The position numbers were made by a program, and so were the translations under genes. The notes beneath the pieces are model-generated. The model was not told where the DNA came from. It saw only the letters and a program-made list of their open reading frames with translations, and did no database searches. 50,235 nt of DNA from Microcaldota archaeon (GTDB lineage: Archaea; Micrarchaeota; Micrarchaeia; Micrarchaeales; CABMGC01): positions 1-50,235 of the forward strand of contig JAGWGN010000006.1 of assembly GCA_028867335.1 (NCBI GenBank), written 5' to 3'. Shown piece after piece: positions 35,751-44,789 of this stretch; positions within the stretch are counted from its first letter, which is position 1; each line of letters opens with the position of its first letter.

Positions 35751-36937
35751 TTTTGCACAGTATTTTTCAGGGCAGAGATTAGTTTTTCTATGATTTCTTT
35801 AGAAACCGAAGCGTGGGAAAGCGACAGAAAACAAGATTCGGAATGATTAGGTGGGAGGAATATTCCCCTTTTTGCAAGCAGACTCGCAAAAAATGCATAT
35901 TTTTCTGAGCTACTTTTTTTAAGATCCCCATTATTTATAAGTATGTCTTTTGAAAAAGCAATCCCGAACATTGGGCCTTGGGAGGAAATCTTTATGCCAT
36001 CATACTTTTCAACCATATCTCTAATTGGATTTATTATTTGTTTAGCCTCCTTGTGCAACTGATTTAATCCCCCAAATTTCAATTTGGAGACGGTATAAAT
36101 GGCCGCAGTAAGCGATAATGGATTAGCATTGAATGTGCCACCTAAAAATGCACCTTGATCGGAAAACAAATCCATTATCTCTTTTTTACCACACACGGCA
36201 GAAATTGGAAATCCACCACCCATCGCCTTTGAGAATGTTGAAAGATCTGGAATAACTTTGTAGAGTTTTTGTGCGCCACCGATTGAGACTCTAAATCCTG
36301 TAACAATCTCATCAAAAATTAACAAAACACCGTATTCGTTACATAATTTCTTAACGGAATTCAAATAATTTTTCTCTGGAAGGATACAATTTGAATTCGT
36401 CATTATAGGTTCCATTATCAGTGCAGCATATTCTTCGTTTTTAAAGTGCTTTTCAATTGCGTCTAAATCATTAAATTCTACATAATCTACCGTAGAATTC
36501 AGGCATGATGGTCTTCCTTTGGTTGGCATCAAAACATCATTTGCACCATGATAATTACCAGTAATATCCAAGACCTTTTCTTTCTTTGTAAAGCATCTTG
36601 CCACCCTAATCGCATACATAGTTGCTTCCGAACCAGTTGTGGCAAATTTGATAGATTTTGCATTTGGTATTGTAGTGTGTAACAAATCTGCAAGCTTTTG
36701 TTCCAGTACTGAAGGTGCAGGATATAGAATTCCTTTGTATAATTGAGAGGAAACGGACTCTAGTAGCCCAAAATCAGAATGCCCCAATATTGCCGCCCCG
36801 TAGGAACTCCATAAGTCAATATATTTGTGTAGTTTTACATCATATATAAATGGGCCATTTGCTTTGCAAATTGAAAGTGGGTAACTCTTTGGATAAATCA
36901 TGGGTGAATTAATTTTACCGGCAATGTAATTCGACAT
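35747..36937 (-). CDS. Class III PLP aminotransferase, glutamate-1-semialdehyde aminomutase-like
   Basis: FIYDVKLHKYIDLWSSYGAAILGHS, TTGSEATMYAIRVARCFT, LLIFDEIVTGFRVSIGGAQKLYKVIPDLSTFSKAMGGGFPISAVCG (PLP Lys), FLGGTFNANPLSLTAAI. Confidence 0.93.
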   Translation of the reverse strand: MSNYIAGKINSPMIYPKSYPLSICKANGPFIYDVKLHKYIDLWSSYGAAILGHSDFGLLESVSSQLYKGILYPAPSVLEQKLADLLHTTIPNAKSIKFATTGSEATMYAIRVARCFTKKEKVLDITGNYHGANDVLMPTKGRPSCLNSTVDYVEFNDLDAIEKHFKNEEYAALIMEPIMTNSNCILPEKNYLNSVKKLCNEYGVLLIFDEIVTGFRVSIGGAQKLYKVIPDLSTFSKAMGGGFPISAVCGKKEIMDLFSDQGAFLGGTFNANPLSLTAAIYTVSKLKFGGLNQLHKEAKQIINPIRDMVEKYDGIKISSQGPMFGIAFSKDILINNGDLKKSSSEKYAFFASLLAKRGIFLPPNHSESCFLSLSHASVSKEIIEKLISALKNTVQN

Positions 36938-36969
36938 TAAGTTTAATTATCAAAAGAAGATTATTAAAT

Positions 36970-37164
36970 ATGGGTTCAGACAGCGATCTATTTCTTCCAC
37001 ACAAGCCTTATAAGGATTGTAGGAATAAGTTGCTTAGGGCGTTTGGAGCATCTTTTGCATTCCCTGCACACTCCTTGCGCCTTTACCGTGATTTTTGGTG
37101 GATTTTGTCTCTTGGGCCATTCTTGCGCCATTTTGTCCTCGACAACGGGAAAAGGTATAAATAG
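36970..37164 (+). CDS. Possible small ORF carrying the R2 repeat
   Basis: MGSDSDLFLPHKPYKDCRNKLLRAFGASFAFPAHSLRLYRDFWW...; N-terminal similarity to the 30872-31045 ORF. Confidence 0.35.
   Translation: MGSDSDLFLPHKPYKDCRNKLLRAFGASFAFPAHSLRLYRDFWWILSLGPFLRHFVLDNGKRYK
36997..37064 (+). repeat. R2, right member of the imperfect direct repeat; contains the palindrome CCTTATAAGG
   Basis: See R1. Confidence 0.6.
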
Positions 37165-37181
37165 TTGTAATAATTTAGAGT

Positions 37182-39170
37182 ATGTTGGTTTGGATGAAGT
37201 TCAAGACTACTGCTGATATCAAGATACCTGAAAGCACTGTCGACCAGATAATAGGGCAGGAAAACGCCGTGGCGATAGTCAAAAAGGCGTCAAAGCAGCA
37301 CAGAAACATCCTGCTGATAGGCGAGCCGGGGACAGGAAAGACAATGCTTGCCCAGGCGATGGCGGAGCTCTTGCCGATCGCCTCGCTTGAGGACGTGCTC
37401 GTCTACAAGAACGTGAACGACGAGAACCGCCCGATAGTTAAGGTGGTGAAGACCTACCCGAACCCTCCGGAGAAGGGAAAGCCGCTGGGTGACGGGCAGG
37501 GGAGGCAGATCGTGCAGAAGGAGAAGCTCAAGGGGAGGCTTGAGAGCGGGCAGGGAAACAAGAGCGTTGTGCCGATCGTCATACTGATCGTAGCGGTACT
37601 ATTCATATTGTCGATATCCAACATATTCACCGGGTACGAGATCGTCGTTCTCGCGGCGCTCATACTCGGAAGCCTGATCTTCGGGTCGATGGCACTCTTT
37701 GTTGGCGGGCTCACCAAAAGGGTAGGGGTCCTGCCGGGAATGTTTGAGAGCAACGAGCCAAAGCTCATTGTCGACAACACAGGCAAGGAGCACGCGCCAT
37801 TCGTTGACGGGACGGGATCGAAGGCGGGATCGCTCTTTGGGGACGTAAAGCACGACCCGCTCCAGTCCGGCGGGCTTGGGACTCCGCCGCACCTGAGGGT
37901 CGAGAGCGGATCGGTCCACAAGGCGAACAACGGCGTTCTATTCATCGATGAAGTGGCAAACCTCGAGCCAAGGTCGCAGCAGGAGCTGCTCACCGCAATG
38001 CAGGAGAAGAGGTACTCGATAACCGGCCAGAGCGAACTGAGCTCTGGTGCAATCGTGAAGACTGAGCCCGTACCATGCGACTTCATACTTGTCGCGGCGG
38101 GAAACCTCCAGGACATACAGAAGATGCACCCTGCGCTCAGGTCAAGGATTCGGGGTTACGGCTACGAGGTCTACATGCAGTCAAGCATGGACGACACTGC
38201 GGCAAACAGGGATAAGATAGTTCACTTCATCGCGCAGGAGATCAAGAAGGACGGGAAGATCCCGCCGTTCGACTACGAGGCGTGCATGGAGATAATAGAG
38301 GAGGCGAGGCGAAGGAGCGGGAGAAAGAACAAGCTCTCCCTTGTGCTAAGGGACCTCGGAGGGCTCATCAGGGCTGCTGGGGACATTGCAATCGAGAACG
38401 GAAAGAAGGTTGTCACAAAGCAGGAGGTCATGGGGGCGAAGAGGCTCGCGAAGCCGATCGAGGCGCAGTACGTTGAGCAGACCCTCGAATACAGAAAGGA
38501 CTACAAGGTATTCAACACTGAAGGGTTCGGAATCGGAAGGGTTAACGGGCTTGCGGTCGTCGGATCGTCATACCTTAGCGCGGGAATAATCATCCCAATA
38601 GTCGCAGAGGTTACCCCGGCGAGCTCGAGGTCGGAAGGGAAGCTGATTGCGACAGGAAAGCTAGGCAAGCTTGCGCAGGAGGCGGTCAAGAACATCAGCG
38701 CAGTGATCAAGAGGCACATGAGCCGCGACATAGCAAGCTACGACATCCACGTGCAGTTCCTGCAGACCTATGAGGGGGTCGAGGGGGACAGCGCAAGCAT
38801 CTCGGTTGCAATCAGCGTGATCTCCGCGATGGAGGGAATACCTGTAGACCAGAGCGTCGCGATGACCGGATCCCTGTCAGTGAGGGGGGACGTGCTTCCG
38901 GTCGGCGGGATAACCGGCAAGGTGGAGGCTGCAATCGATGCAGGGATGAAGAAGGTCATAATTCCAAAGAGCAACCTAAACGACATCTACATCGACAAGG
39001 CGAAGCTGAGGAAGATCAAGATAATAACGGTCAAGAACATAGCGGACGTGATCGAGGCGGCACTCAAGAAGAGCTCGAGAAGGGATGCTATAATAAGGGA
39101 GCTGAGAAAGTACATGAGTGCGGACTACAAGGAGAAGCCTCCGCTTGACGTTGATGTAAAGGGCAAGTGA
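37182..39170 (+). CDS. lonB: Archaeal membrane-anchored ATP-dependent protease LonB
   Basis: [22 protein letters not shown], two internal TM helices, [85 protein letters not shown]. Confidence 0.97.
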   Translation: MLVWMKFKTTADIKIPESTVDQIIGQENAVAIVKKASKQHRNILLIGEPGTGKTMLAQAMAELLPIASLEDVLVYKNVNDENRPIVKVVKTYPNPPEKGKPLGDGQGRQIVQKEKLKGRLESGQGNKSVVPIVILIVAVLFILSISNIFTGYEIVVLAALILGSLIFGSMALFVGGLTKRVGVLPGMFESNEPKLIVDNTGKEHAPFVDGTGSKAGSLFGDVKHDPLQSGGLGTPPHLRVESGSVHKANNGVLFIDEVANLEPRSQQELLTAMQEKRYSITGQSELSSGAIVKTEPVPCDFILVAAGNLQDIQKMHPALRSRIRGYGYEVYMQSSMDDTAANRDKIVHFIAQEIKKDGKIPPFDYEACMEIIEEARRRSGRKNKLSLVLRDLGGLIRAAGDIAIENGKKVVTKQEVMGAKRLAKPIEAQYVEQTLEYRKDYKVFNTEGFGIGRVNGLAVVGSSYLSAGIIIPIVAEVTPASSRSEGKLIATGKLGKLAQEAVKNISAVIKRHMSRDIASYDIHVQFLQTYEGVEGDSASISVAISVISAMEGIPVDQSVAMTGSLSVRGDVLPVGGITGKVEAAIDAGMKKVIIPKSNLNDIYIDKAKLRKIKIITVKNIADVIEAALKKSSRRDAIIRELRKYMSADYKEKPPLDVDVKGK

Positions 39171-39174
39171 TTTT

Positions 39175-40305
39175 TTGGCAGAGAAGAAAGTTGCAAAGGC
39201 AAAGGAGAGTAGCAATGGGGGAGCCAAGCCCGAACTCGAGAAGATGGGCAAGAACATCATCGAGGAGATAAAGAAGGGCGAGAACCCAAGGTTCGTCGCA
39301 ACAACCAGGACAAGGTCAAACATTCTCTACGACGCAAAGGTGGGATATCTAAGGCTCGGCAAGAACGAGGAGGAGAGAAGCTTCCTCAACGTCGCGCAGA
39401 GCAAGAAGTTCATGCAGACCATGGCGATTGCGGCAAAGTGCCACCAGTTCCTCACGCAGAATCTTCACACCACAATCAGAGGTCTCTACTACCAGCTTAA
39501 GTTCTCGCTCGGCGAGGACGTGGACGAGAGCATATTCGATGAGCAGGCGGAGTCAAACCCGCTCATTGAGGACCTCGAGGTCTCACTTGGCGTAAAGAGA
39601 GAGGGGCTGAACCTCAACGCAAACAGAAAGGGAGTCCTTGCAGGGAACATGAAGGTGCTAGACACATTCGGAAACGAGAAGGTCGAGATAGACTGCAGCA
39701 AGATGGGAAGATCGGGATGGCAGATCCCAAGCGACGTGGACAACGACATAGAGTTCGTTGACATAAAGGCAAAGTACGTGCTCGTTGTCGAGAAGGACGC
39801 TCTGTGGCAGAGGCTCAACGAGGATAACTTCTGGAAGACAGAAAACATCATACTCATAACCCCTCAGGGACAGGCATCAAGAGGAACGCGAAGGATAATT
39901 AGAAAGCTGGCTGACAAGGGATTGCCAATCTACGTGTTCACCGACTCGGACGCATGGGGATGGTACATATACTGGACGATAAAGACCGGTAGCATCAACC
40001 TCGCATACATTGGAAGCGCTGTCGCAACCCCGGAGGCAAGATTCATAGGAGTCACGATGTCGGACCTCGACAAGTACACGTTCCTGAACAAGCTCACGAT
40101 CGCTGCCTCGGAGGTTGACGTGAAGAGGGCACAGGAGATGCTCAACTACGAGTGGATAAAGGCGCACAAGGAGTGGGTGGTCGAGCTTGAGAGGATGATC
40201 AAGAGCAAGAAGAAGCTTGAGCAGGACGCGCTCCAGGGGCCGAGGCTCACATTCGTTGGCGAATACATAAAGGACAAGATAAAGAACAAGGAAGTGCTGC
40301 CGTAA
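39175..40305 (+). CDS. top6A: DNA topoisomerase VI subunit A (Spo11-like), TTG start
   Basis: TTIRGLYYQLKFSLG (catalytic Tyr region), LVVEKDALWQRL, PIYVFTDSDAWGWYIYWTIKTGSINLAYIG (Toprim). Confidence 0.95.
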   Translation: MAEKKVAKAKESSNGGAKPELEKMGKNIIEEIKKGENPRFVATTRTRSNILYDAKVGYLRLGKNEEERSFLNVAQSKKFMQTMAIAAKCHQFLTQNLHTTIRGLYYQLKFSLGEDVDESIFDEQAESNPLIEDLEVSLGVKREGLNLNANRKGVLAGNMKVLDTFGNEKVEIDCSKMGRSGWQIPSDVDNDIEFVDIKAKYVLVVEKDALWQRLNEDNFWKTENIILITPQGQASRGTRRIIRKLADKGLPIYVFTDSDAWGWYIYWTIKTGSINLAYIGSAVATPEARFIGVTMSDLDKYTFLNKLTIAASEVDVKRAQEMLNYEWIKAHKEWVVELERMIKSKKKLEQDALQGPRLTFVGEYIKDKIKNKEVLP

Positions 40306-40307
40306 CT

Positions 40308-40532
40308 TTACTTTCTCTGCAACTTTTTAATCTGGCGAGTCAGCTCGCGCCTTCTGTCAAGGCGCTCCTTTTTCTCCTGGGGCGTTTCCTTGTCGCCTGC
40401 GACCCTGTGCTTGCTGTAGAAATCGTCGCTTTCCAGCAAATATTTTAGCTCTTCTAGTGTTGCTGGCCTGTTTATGTAGGCCTCGAAATTCCTTGCGTCT
40501 TTTCCCTTCAGCACTGGCATTAGCGATGACAT
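40308..40532 (-). CDS. Hypothetical small basic protein
   Basis: Lys/Arg-rich C-terminus; likely start MSSLMPVLKGK inside the longer ORF. Confidence 0.5.
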   Translation of the reverse strand: MSSLMPVLKGKDARNFEAYINRPATLEELKYLLESDDFYSKHRVAGDKETPQEKKERLDRRRELTRQIKKLQRK

Positions 40533-40536
40533 GTTT

Positions 40537-41859
40537 TCACCAAGGGAGCGTTCCAAGCTCCTTGAGCCCGATCTTCTCAAGAGCAGCCTCGGGGCTGTAG
40601 TAGTACTCCCTGCAGAACTGGTTGATCCCCCTCAAATCGTGTATCCCCATCTGGTTTAGCTTCTCGAGTATCTTCGCCCTCCTCTGTTCCTCGATTATTA
40701 TCTCAGATGGCGGGTACCCGGTGAGCTTTGATAGCAGGTCCCTGTAGGTTACGCTAGGGAGGATGTTCGAGTTCTTGTGTGTCTTGTAATCGTATAGGTA
40801 CAGGTCCGAGAGCAAAACCTGCGTCTCGATTCCGGAGATCTCCGAGATCTGGGTGATCTTCCTCACCATCTTGCCGCCCTCCTCGACCTGCGAGATCATT
40901 ATTATCGCGTCGATCAGGGGTATTATGTCCTTCTCGATGTTCATCGGGGTGTGCTGCAGCCTTGTGATGACGTCCCTTGCGTTGCTTGCGTGGATTGTGG
41001 CCATGGAGATCTTTCCGATGTTCATCGCGGTCATCATGTCCTTTGCCTCCTCGCCCCTGACCTCGCCGATCATTATTATATCCGGCCTCATCCTAAGCGA
41101 GTTCTTGACCAGCGCCTGCGTGTCCAGCGCGGTGCTTGTCTCAAGCCTCACGCAGTTGTCCTGGGTCTCGGTGTTGAGCTCGTATGTTTCCTCAATCAGC
41201 ACGATTCGCTCCTCCGGCCTAAAGAAGCTGAAGATCGCATTGAGCAATGTCGTCTTTCCGCTTGCAGGCATCCCGCCGATCATCAGGTTCGCAGGCCTCA
41301 CCTTGAGGCCATCGACGTAGAGCCACAGCCTTGCCGCCACCGCGTAGTTCAGCTCTCCCTTGTTTATCAGATCGATTATGCTAAGCGCCTGTGGCTTGAA
41401 GTTTCTTATCGTGATGTCAGCGCCCAGCGGGGAGTCGACCACGTTTACCCTTGAGCCCATAGGCAGGTGGATGTCGAAGATCCTGTTGCCTGCGCCCTCG
41501 TTTGTCACGTACATCTTGAGCTTCTTGACGAGCATGCCCAGCTCCTTTCTCGTAGCAATCTTCTCCGGGGCCTTCATCTGCCCGCGCGTGCCGGTGTATA
41601 GGAAGATGTTTGCGGTGTTGTTCACCATGATGTCCTCGACATCCGGGTCGTAGAGGTACTTGTCGATCGGGTCGAAGACCTTCGAGTCCTTGATCACCGC
41701 GGCTATGTCCTCCTCGGTAGCGGCAAGGTTTACGCTCTTCACAGCGCCCCTTATCGCCGCGTCCCTGTCGGCCTCCTCTGTGAATCGGCTCAGCTTCTCG
41801 CTGAGCTCGTCGAAGACCGCGCTGCGGAAATTGAAGAAGTCGCTCTCGTTCATGGTCAC
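40537..41859 (-). CDS. Type II/IV secretion system (pilus/archaellum-type) ATPase
   Basis: MIGGMPASGKTTLLNAIFSFF (Walker A), RIVLIEETYEL, MRPDIIMIGEVRGEEAKDMMTAMNIG, ATIHASNARDVITRL. Confidence 0.95.
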   Translation of the reverse strand: MTMNESDFFNFRSAVFDELSEKLSRFTEEADRDAAIRGAVKSVNLAATEEDIAAVIKDSKVFDPIDKYLYDPDVEDIMVNNTANIFLYTGTRGQMKAPEKIATRKELGMLVKKLKMYVTNEGAGNRIFDIHLPMGSRVNVVDSPLGADITIRNFKPQALSIIDLINKGELNYAVAARLWLYVDGLKVRPANLMIGGMPASGKTTLLNAIFSFFRPEERIVLIEETYELNTETQDNCVRLETSTALDTQALVKNSLRMRPDIIMIGEVRGEEAKDMMTAMNIGKISMATIHASNARDVITRLQHTPMNIEKDIIPLIDAIIMISQVEEGGKMVRKITQISEISGIETQVLLSDLYLYDYKTHKNSNILPSVTYRDLLSKLTGYPPSEIIIEEQRRAKILEKLNQMGIHDLRGINQFCREYYYSPEAALEKIGLKELGTLPW

Positions 41860-41902
41860 AGTATCGGTTATAATAAAAATCGAAGATACTTAAATCTTGC
41901 TT

Positions 41903-42712
41903 CTAAAGTCGAACAGAGGTGCACTCTACATGATTGCCCATTAGAAGGTTCTCGATAACTCTCGGCTTTGACGCATTTGCTATGTAGCCCTGCGCGCCTG
42001 TGCTTTTCACCATCCCATAAAGGGTCTCAAGCTTTGTCTTCATCCCACCTGTGACGTCAACCTTTTGGGCGCCTGAGGCACTGCTTGAGAGAATCGCATC
42101 GATGTTACTTGAATCCACAACCGGAATGAGCTTCGCAGAAGGATTTGTCCTAGGGTCCGAATCGAATACGCCGTCCATGTCCGTCCCGATTATTATCTTA
42201 TCCGGCTTTATCCCGCTTAAAAGAAACCTAAACACTTCCTCTGTTGAGGCGATGGAAATTCCCTGCCTGGAATCAGACATGCCATCGCCGTGTACTATTG
42301 GCATGGAGCCTGCATCAAGTGAGTTTCTAATCCCTTCCAGAGTTCCCCCAACAATCTTCTTGCCAGAGCTGTAGGCAAAGCTTGATGGGGTAAATGGATG
42401 TGGAGAGAGTTGTGCCTTGATGGCCGCATCGGTTATTAGCATATTTAGATTGTGCATGGCATTTTGGGTTTCGACAAATCCCTTCATGCTATCGGAATTT
42501 ATGATCCCCTCGTTTATGCGATACTTTTTAGCTGGGAAATGGCCGAACGAACCCCCACCGTGACCAAGTATGATCTGAAAATCCTTTGCCTCCCTTGCTA
42601 CCTGTATTTCTCCGAGCAGCCTTGAAATCTCCGCTTTTCGTGGGGTGGAGGGTTTTTGGGTGTCAGTTATGACGCTGCCACCAAGCTTGACAAAATAAAG
42701 CTCCTTTTTCAT
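41903..42712 (-). CDS. Isopentenyl phosphate kinase-like amino-acid-kinase-fold protein (copy 1)
   Basis: FVKLGGSVITDTQKPS, IILGHGGGSFGHFPAKKY, IIIGTDMDGVFDSDP, VDVTGGMKTKLE. Confidence 0.88.
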   Translation of the reverse strand: MKKELYFVKLGGSVITDTQKPSTPRKAEISRLLGEIQVAREAKDFQIILGHGGGSFGHFPAKKYRINEGIINSDSMKGFVETQNAMHNLNMLITDAAIKAQLSPHPFTPSSFAYSSGKKIVGGTLEGIRNSLDAGSMPIVHGDGMSDSRQGISIASTEEVFRFLLSGIKPDKIIIGTDMDGVFDSDPRTNPSAKLIPVVDSSNIDAILSSSASGAQKVDVTGGMKTKLETLYGMVKSTGAQGYIANASKPRVIENLLMGNHVECTSVRL

Positions 42713-43074
42713 TATTTTTCCTCCTGCGATTGCTTCTTTAGATTCTGGAATATGGCTTTTAGTGAAACCTCTAGAAAATTCTTTTCAGAATTGGTTAGCT
42801 TCAATCTCAAGTCGCTTTTTATGCTAGAGAGCGCAAAGCCTGTGTTTATGTTAGCCGTTCCATCCTCTGGCATAACACACAGAACGCTCTTTGTGTAGTC
42901 GAAGTTCGTCTTTTCAAGGATTCGCTTCTGCTCAGCATCGCTTAGCATCCTTGTGAGCAGCAGTTTGTCGCCCATATGGCTTACTTCATAGATCTTGCGT
43001 TCTAAAAGTAGCAGGCTTGAGTCAGTTCCACGCTGTACTACAATTTGCATAGCAAAACTTCTGAATCCCATCAT
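42712..43074 (-). CDS. Hypothetical protein
   Basis: 120 aa ORF overlapping the IPK start by 1 nt; operonic arrangement. Confidence 0.55.
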   Translation of the reverse strand: MMGFRSFAMQIVVQRGTDSSLLLLERKIYEVSHMGDKLLLTRMLSDAEQKRILEKTNFDYTKSVLCVMPEDGTANINTGFALSSIKSDLRLKLTNSEKNFLEVSLKAIFQNLKKQSQEEK

Positions 43075-43166
43075 ATTTAAGCCTTGACAGGCAATCGCAT
43101 ATTAGCGAAAATCCACGGAGTTTCATACCTTATCAATTTCGGCACCCAATAACAATCTAGATCAGC

Positions 43167-44252
43167 CTATAAACTGAGTAGCTTTTCAAGATTCTTCACC
43201 AACACATCATTTTTACCCTTGTCCTTTACGGTTACCCTTAGGAATCTTGGCCCGGCACCCCTTATCTGGCTTCCATCCCTAACTATAATCCCCTTCTTTG
43301 CAAGTTCCTCGAATATATCTTTGGCGTCAATCCTCTCATCCAGAATCTTTATGAAGAAAAAGTTAGTTTCGGAGGGGAATACATGGACGCCTTCTAACTT
43401 GCTTAATTTTCGATGGAAAATTCGCTTTTGCTCGAAGAATTCTTGGTACGCCCTTAGGTCGTTCTTATATTTGGAAAGTAACTCTTCAGCTACGCTAATT
43501 GCAATGCTATTTACAGACCAAGGAACTCTAAATTTCCTAATTTCGTCGACAATCTCTTGATTACCGATTCCCCATCCTAATCTCAATGATGGCACTCCAA
43601 AAAATTTGGACATACCATTTATCACAAACACAGGGTACTTGTTAACAAGACCTATATTCGAGTGCCTATTTTTCTTTTCGGTAAACCACAAATAATTCTC
43701 GTCTATCAGAAGTTTAATCCCTTCCTCCTTTGCAAGCTTTGCGAGTTCAAGCACCGAATTTTTAGAGTAGAGTTTGCCAGTAGGATTGTTCGGATTGCAC
43801 AAGAATATTGCGCTTGTTTTATTTGACACCGCATCTTTAATTTTGTCTAAATCGATATCAAAATCAGAGCCTAGACGAACAAATTTGTTTTTGATCCCGT
43901 ATTTTTTAGTGGCGACTTCGTAGCTACTATAGGTGGGAATGGGGATTATTACTTCCTCCCTGCAGATCGCCTGGGCGAAAAGGTAAATCAGTTCCTCAGA
44001 GCCGTTACCTACAATTATTTTACTTCTCAAGTCCCTCTTTCCCTGTGCGAGTATCTCGATTAACTTATAGGGATATTTTTGTGGATAGAGATGAAGTAAG
44101 TTAAATTTGCTTATTATTTTATGGGACTTTCTTGTCTGTATCTCTGAAACGGTGCTTGCGAAACTTATAACTTTCTTAATTGGGATACCGTACTTCTTAC
44201 TTATTGCCCATTCTATCTCGCCGCCATGAAGCTTTCCCAAATTTTCGCTCAT
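43167..44252 (-). CDS. Class I/II PLP aminotransferase, HisC/CobD-like
   Basis: GNGSEELIYLFAQAI, CNPNNPTGKLYSK, LLIDENYLWF, NGMSKFFGVPSLRLGWGIG. Confidence 0.92.
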   Translation of the reverse strand: MSENLGKLHGGEIEWAISKKYGIPIKKVISFASTVSEIQTRKSHKIISKFNLLHLYPQKYPYKLIEILAQGKRDLRSKIIVGNGSEELIYLFAQAICREEVIIPIPTYSSYEVATKKYGIKNKFVRLGSDFDIDLDKIKDAVSNKTSAIFLCNPNNPTGKLYSKNSVLELAKLAKEEGIKLLIDENYLWFTEKKNRHSNIGLVNKYPVFVINGMSKFFGVPSLRLGWGIGNQEIVDEIRKFRVPWSVNSIAISVAEELLSKYKNDLRAYQEFFEQKRIFHRKLSKLEGVHVFPSETNFFFIKILDERIDAKDIFEELAKKGIIVRDGSQIRGAGPRFLRVTVKDKGKNDVLVKNLEKLLSL

Positions 44253-44318
44253 TGATAAGGCACCTAATAAGCGAATACCGCGAAAGAATATATAACTTAA
44301 TCTCCCATCTTTTCTTGT

Positions 44319-44789
44319 ATGCCATTAGCACAAAAAGATTTTAAAAATGCCAATACAGGCAAACTTAGGTTTGTGCCAGATGCGTTACCAGGGATAAACC
44401 TATCCGAAGTAGATATTAAGGCCAGGATCAAAATTAACGGCATATCTGTGGATACCGTGCCTCTTGCTATTGAAGTTTTAAACGAGAGTGAGGCGAGAGA
44501 TCTTAGCGTCAAAAAAAAACATCCTCTCTTTTATCAGAGAAAGGAGTGCCAGATAATTGTTGTTGAAGAGGGGAAGGTAAAAGCCAAAGAGAGTTTTGAG
44601 ATAGACAGAGAGGTATCAAACGGCCTCGACCTTGCAAAGTGCATAAGACTTGACCTTGAACCTTGCATAATCACAAGGGAGTTCCTGAAAGATTTTGAGA
44701 TCGTTAAAGAACAGCTGAAAATAGCAATGTTCCTTGTGAATGCAAAGAGCATCGCGGAGCTCAAAAAGTCAAGTGTATTTGTGGTTTAG
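44319..44789 (+). CDS. Hypothetical protein, translationally linked to fni
   Basis: 156-aa ORF ending at the start of the fni ORF; no family recognised. Confidence 0.65.
   Translation: MPLAQKDFKNANTGKLRFVPDALPGINLSEVDIKARIKINGISVDTVPLAIEVLNESEARDLSVKKKHPLFYQRKECQIIVVEEGKVKAKESFEIDREVSNGLDLAKCIRLDLEPCIITREFLKDFEIVKEQLKIAMFLVNAKSIAELKKSSVFVV

Noticed and set aside
37454-38116. 220-aa minus-strand ORF
   Set aside because: Antisense shadow of lonB; Ser/Pro-rich typical of reverse-frame translation.
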